Shown: positions 24,497 through 37,227 of the stretch, in pieces
Layout of the letters: every line of letters starts with the position of its first letter
Numbering within the stretch: position 1 is the first letter of the stretch
Assembly: GCA_907164885.2 (NCBI GenBank)
Contig: OU015493.1
Span: forward strand, 51,226,496 to 51,290,495
Direction of reading: 5' to 3'
DNA: 64,000 nt
DNA from: Dolomedes plantarius
Taxonomy: Eukaryota > Arthropoda > Arachnida > Araneae > Dolomedidae
Program-made: the position numbers and the translations under genes
Notes under the pieces: model-generated
Told to the model about the DNA's origin: nothing
Seen by the model: the letters and a program-made list of their open reading frames with translations, nothing else
Database searches by the model: none

Positions 24497-25305
24497 ATAG
24501 GCATCTATTGTTAGAAATTCAAGATTAATTTTAATTTAGAATCTTATTTTGAAGGGTAGAACACGGAATTAAAGTACATGCGCATTAGAACACTTGATAT
24601 AGAAAATACTGAAGAAGTGAAGAAAGGGAAGCTCTTAAAAAGCTTTAAACAACTTTGAAAGGTAGCATGAACAACACACCACCCGTGATACCAATTTTTA
24701 GATACAAGGTTAAGTATTGATGGATCGAAACAATGTTCAGTGGTGCGTAAAAGTCGAATCTGCTTGTAATAGCTGACTCATATGAGCCTCATAAAGAGTC
24801 AGAAATCTGCATGGGGGCTTCCAAACTCAAAATATTTTTAAGAAGGGAATACGGTACTTCGTGCACTGGCTAGGCTGCACACTTCAGAACTTAATATTTG
24901 TCTGGATTCCCATTCCGATTTATTCTCATTTACCTCAAAGGTTATGAGGGATTCTAGATATTTCCTTGATGACATCTGTTCAAAAAATAATTGTGCGGTC
25001 GGGGGACCCCCGTCAGGAACGAAGTTCCTTACGTTATTTTTTCAACTCTAAACGTGATTTAATATGTAGATTTCTATTGATTATATTAGTGTATTTTTGC
25101 CACACCAAAAAGCGTAGCCCTCTTTTATTCAACCAACGCTCACTCTCTCTCTATTTTATTAAAATTAAAAATTTTAATTTATAAATTAATTATTTTTATT
25201 AAAATTAAAAATTTTAATATATAAATTAATTATTTTAATATAGATGTTACCTAGCATAATTTTTAATCGGATTAATTTTATTATTTAATCACCAACAAAA
25301 ATAAA
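24497..25305. other. No gene recognised; two small hairpins and an AT tandem duplication
   Basis: GGGGGACCCCCG and AGGAACGAAGTTCCT form adjacent small hairpins at about 25002-25034. A unit of about 42 bp (TTTATTAAAATTAAAAATTT followed by TAATWTATAAATTAATTATT) is duplicated at about 25156-25235. Confidence 0.5.
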
Positions 25306-26166
25306 TTAATGACACAATATAAATCCCACGTGAATTAAAACAATAACAAACAATAAGTTTAAACAGAAAGACGCGATTCTATAGGGACGTATATAAAATA
25401 TTTCAAGTAAAGCATTTACAACTGGTCGAAGTTTATATAAACGATCATGCTGAGGGTCATCATGTGGTGGTTGTTTACTGTTGTCATTAAAATGTAGAAA
25501 TTCTCTTATCTTTTCAAAGCGTTTTAATGACATACATTCTTTTATTACATCATTGCCTATGACAGGTGACCAATATGCCCTAGTGTTTGGTACATGTACA
25601 ATAGACATCATTATACAAATACCAATGTATTGTTTAATTTCTAAATTCGTTACATTGACATACTTTTCTGGTTTTTTTTGCACACTGAATAAATTTGTTT
25701 CTTGAACTATATGCTCAATCAAATCTTCTGTAAAAAGATAACTAAAAAAATTTAGAGGTGTGTTTAAATTCATAATTTCAGGAGCGAGATTCTCGTCACC
25801 TCGGAATAAAATTTGATCATCATTTAGAAGTAAATTAGTTTTCTTCCAGTTGATTGCAGGCTTTGTTCTCCCTGTATTATTTCTATTAGTTTTTGGCATG
25901 TCCCCGCCATTAGGCAGATCGAGAACATCGCTCTTATCAAGTAATGATACTTCATCTTCCGAATCACTACTACCATCACAAATTTTATCACAAACTTTGT
26001 TTGGTTTATAATTAGGATCACCTGTGCTGCCATCGCTTTCTGAATCAGATCCATCTTCACTATGATCACTCCACGATCTGTTCATAAGTTCCTCAATTTT
26101 TTTCTGTGTTAAAAACTTTCTTCCCGCCATTTCCTTAAAAAATGGCGCAAGCACACCATGTATCAT
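25306..26166 (-). pseudogene. piggyBac-type transposase, N-terminal part only
   Basis: An uninterrupted minus-strand frame of 286 codons. The likely start is Met13 (MAGRKFLTQKKIEELM), a better context than Met1. It has an acidic, serine-rich region (residues about 32-80) typical of piggyBac N-termini. It is followed by the conserved segment around FFSYLFTEDLIEHIVQETN (about 140-158) and by IKQYIGICIMMSIVHVPN, YWS and FLHFND. The last family-like stretch is LYKLRPVVNALLEIF (about 243-257). The remaining 29 residues are hydrophobic and read out of the transposase into unrelated DNA. Full-length enzymes are about 550-600 residues with three catalytic Asp in the missing part, so this copy is catalytically dead. 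The transposon end upstream of the gene survives at about 26520-26542. No matching end is visible on the other side, so the element is truncated there. The long intact frame suggests a fairly recent truncation. Confidence 0.85.
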
Positions 26167-26512
26167 TCTTGATACATAAAATTGAAATCATACTTAAATT
26201 TTTATAAAAGATTAAAGAAGTATTTTATTAATAATTATAAAGCTACGTACCTCTAAAATATATTTATAAAACTTTCAAAGATGTAAACTGACTTTAAAAT
26301 ACTGAAAATATAGCAAATACTAAGGCAGGTCTGGTATGAATTGAATGGCTATCTTTTACTAAGATCGTGGTTGTATTCCTGCTGCCATCTATACTACAAA
26401 ATGTAACTAACAGTGATTAAAAGCTTTGCTATGATGTTTCAAAATTAATACAAGGTACACAAGTAGATAAAAAATATTGCTTTTGAATATAAAGGGGAAA
26501 AATAACTTATGT

Positions 26513-26548
26513 ATCAAATTTGATACAGTGTGCAGTGAAGGGTTTTAA
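26513..26548 (-). mobile_element. piggyBac terminal repeat with TTAA
   Basis: Read on the minus strand, CCCTTCACTGCACACTG is followed by the perfect palindrome TGTATCAAATTTGATACA. This is the arrangement seen at ends of piggyBac-like elements. TTAA lies two bases outside (26545-26548). It is oriented correctly as the 5' end of the truncated transposase gene at 25306-26166. Confidence 0.7.
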
Positions 26549-26554
26549 AATTGC

Positions 26555-26658
26555 CGGTAGCGCTTGTGCGGGGATTTGAACTGGGGACCTCTGCAGTACT
26601 GCGAAGCATCGGACTGCAGTCCGATGTCCGATGCGATAACCATTCAGCCACAGAATCT
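26555..26658 (-). pseudogene. tRNA-derived sequence (tRNA-Cys-like), probably a SINE head
   Basis: On the minus strand, TGGCTGAATGGTTATCGC resembles the D-arm/A box. GGTCCCCAGTTCAAATCCCC is a good T-arm/B box of tRNA-Cys type, and ACTGCAG (GCA anticodon context) occurs. About 25 extra bases, including the perfect palindrome at 26607-26626, disrupt the anticodon region. A functional tRNA is unlikely. Confidence 0.5.
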
Positions 26659-26828
26659 TTGAAACAAAGCTTTTATGAAGGGGGCATAACGCTTTTTCGT
26701 TACGTGACGATTCCTGCTAGTTCACTCTACTGTAAGCCGCGTAAAAGGCTTCGTTCCAACAAAAAAAAAAAAAAAACATAAGGTGAGGGTCAAAGGGCCT
26801 ACCCGGAATTTGTGTCCTTTAAATAATA

Positions 26829-27324
26829 CTAGCTGATTATCTGGTGTTCACCGGGTATTCATTTATTCCAGTTTTATTAGACAGGTAAAGGAATAAATTC
26901 TACCTACACTGTAAAGTCAAATTAATTTTACTTAGAAATACTTAAAAGTATAAGTACGGTATACAAATTATAAAATAAAATCTTTTACAAATTCCCTATG
27001 ATATTAATTTAACTCAAAACTTGATTATAAACAAAATTTTAAGTTTTACCTCCAGGAGCAAGAATAAACTTGTACATAAACGACATCGGGAGTGTCGCTA
27101 TTCCTCTCAGCGTCCCCCGAAACTATGGATTCGACACAAATATCACTCGTTTTCCATTATTTTTGTATGTGACGCCCTAACACTCTTAGAGGTGCTAAAG
27201 GTGTCTCCCCCCCTCAGGATATTTTTCCAGATTGTAAGTCATATGTGTACCAAGTTTGGGTGAAATTTCTTCCGGCAGTCCAGAATTATGCAGGAACATA
27301 CATATATACATCCATTTATATAGA
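26829..27324 (-). mobile_element. Non-autonomous Helitron, second family (496 bp)
   Basis: Read on the minus strand it starts TCTATATAAATGG and ends GATAATCAGCTAG, inserted between A and T. A hairpin-prone GGTGAACACC-type sequence lies just before the CTAG end. The 5' part contains a conserved CCAAACTTGGTACACAT block. It shares the TCTATATA start and CAGCTAG end with the family at 15878 but differs inside. No coding. Confidence 0.8.
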
Positions 27325-27453
27325 TTACAATGTATTAACTAAGATATATTTTCATCAGACATTATTCCATCTTCCCTCTACATGCCAAAAAAATTTTTGT
27401 CTATGTTTTTTGCCTAAATTTTTTGCCTAAGTTATGGGGCAACATATGCACAC

Positions 27454-27467
27454 ACACACACACACAC

Positions 27468-27553
<86 letters not shown>

Positions 27554-27577
27554 TTATTTATTTATTTATATATATAG
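27454..27577. repeat. CA, TA and TTTA compound microsatellite
   Basis: A short CA run, about 80 bp of TA, then five TATT units and more TA, directly abutting the retrotransposon remnant. Confidence 0.95.
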
Positions 27578-27579
27578 TA

Positions 27580-28072
27580 TCATGTTACTATTGGACAAAC
27601 TCCACAATAACGGTAGGGAGATTGCCCTGCAGTGGATACCAGGCCACTGCGGAATTAGGGGCAACGATCTGACCGACACCCTGGCAAAAAAAGGTGCACC
27701 TCTACTACAAACTTCCAATAATGAGGTCTCTTACAACTCGCTAAAGTTGCTTGTTAGAGAGATTTTTGTAACTCCCTCTCACAAGAACTTCTGCCGAGGA
27801 GTTCAAATAATATATGGTGGAGCAAAACTGTTGAAGTCCCAGAATGGCCAAGGCAGAAAGCAGTCCCCTTGTTTCGATTAGTGACAGGCCATGGCTGCAT
27901 TTTGAAACATCTCTACCATATAAATACCATTTCAGAACCCGTTTGCAAGCTCTGCACTCGACGAGAGGACAGGGACTTTAACCTTATTCTCATTTGCCCC
28001 GCTGTATCGCCAGATCCAGTGTGGGAGAGATATTGGATAGCTAGGAGACTTTTGGGTTCACGGACGTTTTAG
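27580..28072 (+). pseudogene. Non-LTR retrotransposon 3' remnant: RNase H domain and zinc knuckle
   Basis: The first frame reads ALQWIPGHCGIRGNDLTDTL, then AKKGAP. This is the RNase H signature of jockey/R1/LOA-type elements (WIPGH, GN..AD.LAK), with Thr replacing Ala before the Asp. After a frameshift between about 27780 and 27815 the next frame resumes WWSKTVEVPEWPRQKAVPLF, then TGHGCILKHLYHI, and CKLC...C of the C-terminal zinc finger. It ends at a TAG at 28070-28072. The reverse transcriptase and everything upstream are missing, replaced by the TA array. 5' truncation is the normal fate of such insertions. Confidence 0.8.
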
Positions 28073-28093
28073 TTCGCTTTGTTTTTTTTTCTT

Positions 28094-28094
<1 letters not shown>

Positions 28095-28133
<39 letters not shown>
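28095..28133. repeat. (TA)n microsatellite
   Basis: About 38 bp of TA, abutting the MITE at 28134. Confidence 0.95.
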
Positions 28134-28136
<3 letters not shown>

Positions 28137-28651
28137 TGGGGTCCCGACAATCCGAAATGATTGGGACCAGACCTTTTTCGGATTAAGCGAAATCTTTCTT
28201 AAAATAAACTTAAATTACATAATAACGTGTGTTTATATAAATATTACATATTACATGTGATTACACTGTTTATTTTATAAGGTCTGTCTAAACAAAACCA
28301 AATCTTGAGACCAAATGGGTGATAAGAGAGTGGAACGCTGCCTAGTACAGTACAGTACAGTAGAGTGTAAGTTGTTCTAACAATACGTCACAGTGCTCAA
28401 CAGTTGGAGAGGTGCGTTGTTACTGCTAGTGTCAGTTTAGAAGTAGCATAAATACGTTTTGTTTATTCTGCTGTGTCCTACTTTATTATACTACTGTTGT
28501 CTAACTTTGAATTTTCTTGTAATTTTCAGAAATATACTTTATATTACTTAGTAAATTGTGGTTTTATTGTAACCTTAGTTATTTTTGACTTTTGTTTTCG
28601 GTTTAAACGGACTTTCGGATTACCGAAGTTTGGATTATCGGTACTCCACTG
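28134..28651. mobile_element. pogo/Tigger-type MITE, 518 bp
   Basis: Left end CAGTGGGGTCCCGACAATCC and the reversed right end CAGTGGAGTACCGATAATCC form inverted repeats of about 27 bp with a few differences. Both are bounded by TA (28132-28133 and 28652-28653). A short ACAGT repeat lies inside at about 28346. No coding capacity. Confidence 0.85.
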
Positions 28652-28653
28652 TA

Positions 28654-29391
28654 TATATTTAGTCTTGTAATAAGCCATTGGAAAAAAATATGGTATCATG
28701 TATTCATTTCTTACATACAAAAGTGTTACCGACTAATTATTAGAATTTCTTGGTGATTGTGCGCTTAAAATGACTCATTAATTACCTGAAACAGATTTGT
28801 AGGGTTACTTAACTAGCTACGTTTGAGGCGGAACAGATTAAAACATTATACATTCCCATTCTATCTTTTCTGCATTTGTCTGATGCCTTAAATGAAATAA
28901 ATAATCAAGGATGCCCCCTGGCAAAATTCTCACCCAACTGTAATCAATTTTTTTATGCACCATTGGCGTTTCATTATTATTATTACACCTCATTTCTTTC
29001 ATTTCCAATCTTGATGACGTCTGGGCATCTTTAATCGTCTCTCTAATGTCACCAGCCCCCAAGGTAATAGTTTTTTATTATATTTCGTTTTGCTAGTCTT
29101 CCTTTAATATTGCTGAGCTGTTACTTTTCTTTCTTTGTTTAGTTTTTTTTAATGTCAGACACCATTGGAAAGGTTAAACTTTTTTCTTGTAATTTAACTT
29201 GCTGTTTAAATCAGCTTTTGACCCACTCTTTTCCCCAACTTTAATATAAATGGGTGACAAAATAAAGGAAGCAGTCTTTAGTTTTTAAGACAACTTCAGT
29301 CGAATGAAATCAGATGAGTGTGCCATTTATGATGTGATTGTAACTAAGTCTTGTATGTAAGAATGTATGAAATATTCTTGTGTTTTCATTC
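28654..29391. other. AT-rich, nothing recognised
   Basis: No gene. A minus-strand frame at 28838-29062 shows no motif. Confidence 0.45.
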
Positions 29392-29393
29392 TA

Positions 29394-29732
29394 CAAGGTG
29401 CGGCCATTAATTTCCAGGACTGATCTAATAATTCCAGAAAATATTACATGAAATACATACCCATTTAATATGTTTCGAAGTAACTCCCACCTGCCGTAAT
29501 GCACTTCTGTGCTCGGCTGTATAAGTTTCGGAAACAACTTTTAAATTCCTCTTTCGGAATGCCCCTTAATGTGGACGTCACCGTTTTCTTGATGGCTTCG
29601 ACATCCTCAAATCTTGCTCCTTTCAGTAAATTGGCCGAGCATGAGGTCGTGGAGATGCAGCATCCATACTCTCCGAACTTAGCACCGGCAGGCATTTTCT
29701 TGTTTCCAAAACTGAAAGATTTGCCGCTCTAG
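29394..29732. pseudogene. Mariner transposase remnant with internal inversion
   Basis: The left edge, CAAGGTGCGGCCATTAATTT, is next to a TA and resembles a mariner terminus. On the minus strand (about 29620 down to 29465) lies a mariner C-terminus: LLKGARFEDVEAIKKTV, then GIPKEEFKSCF, and AQKCITAGGSYFE with a stop. On the plus strand (about 29652-29730) lies the block that should come just before it: HPYSPNLAPAGIFLFPKLK, then DLPL. In an intact gene both are on one strand in the order FPKLK, LPL, KGARF. One part has therefore been inverted. The N-terminal half is absent, and a SINE starts at about 29735. Confidence 0.7.
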
Positions 29733-29734
29733 GT

Positions 29735-30070
29735 AGCCTAATAGTAGCGTGTCGGTTTTCGGTGCTGAGGGTGCTGCTCGGATCGAATTCCGACAAGAGT
29801 CATTAAATACCTCCGTGTCTAGGCCGGATATGGGGACATTAAATCCGTAGACCGGTAAGTCCCTTTTTAAGGTCAGAGAGGGCGGAAGAGGGTACGATCC
29901 CCTCAGATGTCACCCCCTGGGGTTGCTCGGTCAAAATTGCGGGGGCACCTGTCTAAATCGAACCCTTGTGGCGTCATTATAAATTGGAACTGCACCCCTC
30001 AGCCCGCTAGCCTATACAGACCTAGTGTGGAATAAATTCCAACCAAGGTTCCTTAGAAACAACAACAACA
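29735..30070 (+). mobile_element. tRNA-derived SINE with CAA tail
   Basis: The head GGTAGCCTAATAGTAGCGTG looks like an A box. GGATCGAATTCC at about 29780 is a slightly disturbed B box. A GC-richer body follows, and a tail AACAACAACAACA ends at about 30070. The segment CGGTGCTGAGGG in the head recurs, reversed, in the SINE at about 41.9 kb. Confidence 0.75.
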
Positions 30071-30359
30071 GAAGGAACAGTTATTAGAATCAAAGTTCTG
30101 TATTCCCTCGCAAATATGTCCTAAAAATGCAAATTTAGGTCTTTTTGATAACAACGTGTATGCGTATGCATTCAAACGCAGAAAATTTTAATCTTACACA
30201 GAAATTTCTTGTTTCCTCGACAAACATTCAAAAGCCAGTGTTTTGCCGGCCAGAATGTGCTGTCACGCAAAATTACTTTTCTGGAAATATTGCTGGTGTT
30301 AGAGTAGCTTTAGGTATGTATTGTCTCCTCAGTTATGTTGCAGCAGTATTTTATCTCAG

Positions 30360-30930
30360 CTTTTTTTGTGCCCTAATTCTAGTTAAATTTTGTTTCTACG
30401 TTAGTCGGCAGACAGTCAATTTCGGATTACTTGAACAGAGTAGATGTAAAAATTGCGATTAAGAGTTAATTTAGTTAAATAGTCTTTATTACTTTAGAAG
30501 GTTTAATTAGTCCTGTTTGCTAGCATTATAAAAGAATATTTTTGTGAGATCACAAGCTGTTGGCTTCATACATAAAGATTTTTTAAGGGTAAAGGCAAAA
30601 ATTCCCTGAACTGGATGCTGATGAGAAACAAAGTAGTTTCGTAACTTGGCTTCTAAATTTGGCACCAAAATTAGTGTTTAGCATCCACCAGATGCGCCTA
30701 GATATAAACATTTGCCTTACTTTTATTTTTCTAATTCTAAATAAATTTCGTTTTTATACTACTCTGTAGGCTGTTATTTTAGTAGTACTTGATGGCACTG
30801 GAGCAGAGAATTGTGATTAAGTATTGTTTTCAGCTTTCAGGAAAGTCTTTATAACTTGAAAAGTTTTTTATTATTCTAGTTTGCTATAAAAGAGTACATT
30901 TGCGTGCTCGCTGGCTGTTGCATTTAGACA
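30360..30930. repeat. Diverged direct duplication (units about 210 bp, offset about 362 bp)
   Basis: 30367-30575 and about 30728-30930 run parallel. Both have CTAATTCTA.(G/A)T(T/A)AA(A/T)TTT early, then TTGYGATTAAG, AGTCTTTAT.ACTT and TTTGCTA..ATAAAAGA. They are strongly diverged. Origin unknown. Confidence 0.5.
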
Positions 30931-30949
30931 CTTTGGTGTGGGAGAAATT

Positions 30950-31150
30950 TTGGTGATGGCCGTATGACTAGGGTGCTATCATTCGGTCCAGAGGTTGTGA
31001 ATTCGAGTCCCACTATCGGAATAGATGTTTGCAGCTTTCCGGAATCGCCATTCAACTGTAGGTCCCTGCCTTTTTGTAGCAAAAGTTGGCGTAGGCTCTC
31101 TCAACCAGCAAACCAACCATGATGCGGAGAAGGAAGCATTCAGTGATTTG
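30950..31150 (+). mobile_element. tRNA-derived SINE-like sequence
   Basis: GATGGCCGTATGACTAGGGT resembles an A box, and GTGAATTCGAGTCCCAC (about 30998) is a good B box with T-arm pairing potential. The downstream body has no defined tail before the dispersed repeat at 31183. Confidence 0.55.
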
Positions 31151-31182
31151 ATTACTTATGGCCGAAGTACATAGACGATTAT

Positions 31183-31445
31183 ATTTGGTGATAAAGTTGC
31201 GTAACGCTTGCTGTCAATTAGAAACTTGTAAACGCAGTATTTTCTGTAAAAGAAATTAATGTGCATTGCCTGATACAACTGAACTTATAAATACAGGATG
31301 TAGAAGAAATGGAGTTCGCTTGAGAAGTTGTTGTGGAGAGGAGTAACAGCGCGTCTTTCGTAGACGTTGTCTTATGCCATTTTTAAACCATTTCTTTTGT
31401 TGTGACTTTTATAACATTTTGGTATTAAAAGGTATCTTGAAATCA
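31183..31445. repeat. Dispersed repeat of about 260 bp, copy 2
   Basis: Same orientation as 16666-16926 and roughly 90 percent similar by eye. Here it is not next to a Helitron or TA array, which shows the repeat unit is independent of them. Confidence 0.8.
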
Positions 31446-33081
31446 TAAACAATGTGGGCATACTTTTGAAATCTCAACTTTATTTGTATAGAAAAATGCT
31501 CGCGAATTTCATCGGTAATTTCTTCAAATTTGTATACGTAAGGTCTTTACTCAATAGTGACACTGCTTATAATAATAAGTGCATACTTTTCCTGAAAAAA
31601 GAGAATAGTGGGAGTATTTCCTAGGTATATCGTTTGTGAACAGAATGGCTTTTGATTTTGATTATATAACTAATATTTCGAAATATCTCTTTTTGAATTA
31701 AAATTCGTCCTCTATTTTGTTCATATTTTACCAGTTGTTTGAAACTTCAAATTTCATGCTTGAAAGAGTCTAATTTAGCTTTCATGTGATTTAGTTTCAC
31801 CTAAAAATGAAATGCATGCATAGCGACATTCTCTCCCTATCGCGAAAAACATTGATTTAGTTGTGTGTGCAAACAACAAATCCTTTGTATTTCATTGCGG
31901 GAGTTTCACTGTTTTTTATAACAGCCTATTAATTGTCGAAAGCTGCATACTTGTTGGTCTTTACTTCCCCGTTACGGCGCGAGTTACTTCTCTACATTTC
32001 CGCTGAAGAAGAATGCATTGTTTCTTCCCATTTTTCTTACTTTTCGAGAAACGAAATAAAAAAGAAGAAAACAATTAAGGAGGATCGATGTTCCCTTGAA
32101 ACATTCTTCTCTCGAGCGTCCGCAGGGAAAACTGTTGCGCCTGTTATGACATCACTTCACTTCGTTCACCGTCCAGATTCTTTTAATGGTTTTCCCATCA
32201 CACTAATTGTCTTTTCTTGAAAAACGTTCGTTTTCATTTTTTTTCTTTCTTGCTTTCCCCCTTTTTTCCATTTCAGTGCCATCTTTCTGCCCACGTGTCA
32301 CCTACATTCGAAATTCCCGAGTTCTTTTAAATCTCCTTCCTCTATCAATTTTTAAAGACGACGCTGGCTTTAATTTCATCAGGGAGATAATGGAACAATA
32401 CGGCGGTTTGCATCGAGCTCCATTCTTTTTCTATTTGAGCCATTCATGATGAGAAAGAAGTTTGTTTTGCGAGTAAAAAATTGCTTGGAGAGGGGTAAAA
32501 AAATTTTCTTTTGAGATTCATCCTAAGTTTTTGTAAGCGTCATCTAAGGTGGTAATTAGAATGAGGGTGCTATTTTTCATTCCAAGGCTGCGTTTCAGCA
32601 TACTTTCCTTCCAGTTGGGAAGAACGTTTATTTTTCTTCAAAATCATGTTCCACGATTTAATTTATCAATGGAATGAAATAAGAATCTCTCAGAAATTCC
32701 ACTACTGGATCAATTTCTGTCCTTGATACACTGCGATTTTTGACACAATGATTTGAAAGGGAATTATATTCATTTCATATAATCCAGACAAAAGTTTTCT
32801 GGTTTAATGCTTCGAATGATGATTCAGTCATATTTTATTTAAGTGTATGGGAACATTTGTTACGAAAATTCATATATTTATGAGTGCAAAAAAAAGAGAT
32901 TTTCACATATAAATGCATTAAAATAAGGGATATTCAAGTATGGAAGGCACTCGAATTTCACTTATTTCTGCTCGTGATGAGATAAATTTTTATATTCAAA
33001 TGTTAAAATAAGGAAAACTTACTGATATTTCAGTGAAAAGGGGAAAAATTCACTCTATGTTACGATAAAATAAGAACATTG

Positions 33082-33085
<4 letters not shown>
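31446..33085. other. No gene recognised
   Basis: Two open frames (31933-32220 and 32207-32449, plus strand) in slightly GC-richer DNA have no recognisable domain and no clear start context. Confidence 0.4.

Positions 33086-34485
<1,400 letters not shown>

Positions 34486-34530
<45 letters not shown>
34486..34530. repeat. (TA)n microsatellite
   Basis: About 45 bp of TA adjoining the right end of the Tc1 copy. Confidence 0.95.
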
Positions 34531-34533
<3 letters not shown>

Positions 34534-36119
34534 CACATACAAATCTGAGAAATATCCATGTAGGAATATTTATTTTACAGGTTTCTAAGTTATGTTTTTA
34601 TTTTAAAAATGTCCCTTTCCTCTTCCTTTATTTTTCTTAAATTACTTCTTGTCAATCCAATAAATTTTCACTTAATTTTGCCTGTAGTCGTATTCTTTGA
34701 AAATCAACGCAGCTCCGGAATGCTGCATTTCAGGGGGAATGAAATATATTCCTTATAGGAAGTAAATTCCTGAGGTACATTTATCTTTACTTGTTAGAAT
34801 AAACCATCCGAAGCACACAGAAAATAACCATGATTTGTCATTAAAAGTCTGGTTTGTTTAAATTATCCCATTTCATTTCTAAACAGGTACTTTATTAATA
34901 GGCTACTTTTCTCTATTTTTTGAGCGTGTAAATGAATGTCGTGAAAATGAAAGAAAATGCTCATTCATTCTATATATAATGACGGCACTGGTACAAAATT
35001 TCAAGGTTCTGTATTTCATTTTTAAGGAAATTTCAGCTTAAAAAATTGTTTCGAATGTAACTTCATTATTTCCGTGTAATATTGGAAAAAGAAAAAGAAA
35101 ATATTTTTATTCAGGGAGAGATGCATAAAAGCGAACGATTCGCTGAACAATTTTTCGCGTCCCCTGCTGACTAACTTTGACCTTTTCCTACTGGATTCGT
35201 TCGATTTGGAAAACGTTAGAGGTGCCCCCTCTTATCTGCACTAGAAACCTTCCGGTCGCTTGGAGTCATACTTCATGGCAAATTAACTAAAATATTTTAT
35301 GTATATAGGTTTTGTAATTTAATCATAAGTGTGAATTAAACTCTTTATCGGGGTCGTAAAAATTTAGCTGATTAGCAGTAACTAATTAATAGTTAAACAG
35401 TTGTCAATAATTTAGTAAATACATTAATAATTTAAAATGAAGCAAATATATTAATAATTATAATCAATTAAACATATTGATAATTATTGATTTTAACAAT
35501 AAGTAATACTAATTTTTTAATATTAATTATTTAGCATTAATTACACTTGCTATATTATAATAATACAATTATTTTTTTAATAATAATACAATTAAGTACT
35601 ATTGTAACTGTTAAATATGTAATAAGCAGTTGATTTTTGCCTCGGAGGGCTAACTTAGTTTGATAATCAAGTGATCTTTTTATGTTCAATTTTTAACAAT
35701 ACGTTGTAGAAAGTGAAACTCTTTCAAGCTAAATTATTAAAATTAAACAATTCCAAAGAAAGAAAACATTTTTAACTATTTTCTATCAAATGTGACGTTA
35801 TTTTATTTAACACACTTACTTCATTAGTATATCTACTAATTATAAATAAGGATGCAACGCAATGTAATTAATATAATTCATTCTCGCTTGGTAATAATTA
35901 CCATTACATAATATTATTTTATTATTCATTTTCACTGCTCTTAATTAGTATTATGTAGTTACCATTGTTATTAATAATCAACAACTTATTTATTTTTTTT
36001 TACTTTAAGCTCTGCTAAAATGCGTATAAATCAACTGTACATTTAAATTAAATTTTCTTTGTATTTGACTCGATGTAAAAGCTTTTATTGTTTTAGGCTA
36101 CAGGAACAGTTTTTGAAGT
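34531..36119. other. AT-rich, nothing recognised
   Basis: Very AT-rich, especially 35.28-36.05 kb (TAATAATTA-type sequence). No gene seen. Confidence 0.5.
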
Positions 36120-36252
36120 TCGAACAAAATTAATTTCTTTTTATAATAACGCATAATTTTATATTTTGGTATACATTGTGCCGCTACCTTTAATATATGC
36201 ATAATATGGGTAACAGTTGCGTTAAGACATGATTTCAATATTCAATTTAGGT
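36120..36252. repeat. Direct repeat A of a pair about 1.1 kb apart
   Basis: Matches 37228-37364 in the same orientation. Both contain AATATGGGTAACAGTTGCGT, then GACATGATTTCAATATTCAA, with about 87 percent similarity by eye. Together they bracket a degenerate minisatellite. Confidence 0.85.
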
Positions 36253-36589
36253 TTTATGTTGTCAGTTCTTTATTTGACAAAGAAATTTAAAAATTTTGTA
36301 CTTCTTAAAATATGTAAGTAGGTTTTTGAAATTGAAACTTTAATTATTTTTTTATGTATTCAATATGAATATCTAATTTTATATGTAAAATGTTATATTA
36401 AACTAAAGTGTCGTATTTGTCAGATTTTTTTTAATCTTAATATGAGACTTCAGTTTAATAGGCCATATTAATCCATACATATTAAGTTGGCTTTATTGTT
36501 GTAGGATTCTGGCATCAAGAATTTTGCTACCTGAAAGAAGTCGTTCAGTTTAGTAATTAATTTAAATACGAGAAAAATTCCCCAAATGA

Positions 36590-37215
36590 AGAAATTTTCC
36601 ATGTCATTCATGTTCCAAAAATTTTAGTCACATGATAAATTGACCTAATGAGCTAAAGATTTCAATGTTATTCATATTATATTACGTATCCAACTTGGTT
36701 TGTACAATTCAGTAAAATCAAGTCAATTGACAACTTGACTAACTATTCCCACGTTATTAAGTTTTGTACCATTCTATCCACTTGACAAACTTTCCGAAGA
36801 ATTTAACTTTTAAATGTTATTCAATGTCAAAAACGTGCCTTTAACAAACTATATCTCAGAAAAGCTTAATATTTACATGTTTTTCAAGACAGGGAAATTA
36901 CATCATGTGGCAATCGTGCTGAATGACAACATTTTCCATATTGTTCAACGTAATAAAATTCCATTTGGGTGGGATACTTATGAAATGCTAAATTCTTCCA
37001 TACATTAAATTCAGCGAAATTCTTGTCCTGTGATGAATTTGCCAAAGGGCTGGATTTACTTTTCCATGCTTTCCAATGGATTTAAACTCCAATTGTATGA
37101 CATATTCTCCAAAAAGTTAAATTTTTTTTGTGTTGCTCTATTTATTAAAATTCGACTCACGTGACGTACTTGTTAAATGGCTAATTTTTTTCCATGTTAC
37201 TAAATCAAAAAATGT
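36590..37215. repeat. Degenerate minisatellite, period about 63 bp
   Basis: A motif like TTNCATGTTATTCAATGT recurs at about 36598, 36660, 36746, 36810, 36872, 36930, 37062, 37125 and 37188. The spacing is 58-66 bp, or close to a multiple. Between the motifs a TGACNAACTTGNC-like block recurs. About ten diverged units. The 64-codon open frame inside it (36814-37008) is likely a chance product of the repeat. Confidence 0.6.
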
Positions 37216-37227
37216 TATTTCTTTGGT

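Noticed and set aside
31933..32449. Two neighbouring plus-strand frames as a possible gene
   Set aside because: No known motif, no splice logic linking them, and the second is mostly poly-Phe low-complexity sequence at its start.
36814..37008. 64-codon frame starting with ATG
   Set aside because: It lies wholly inside the degenerate 63 bp minisatellite.
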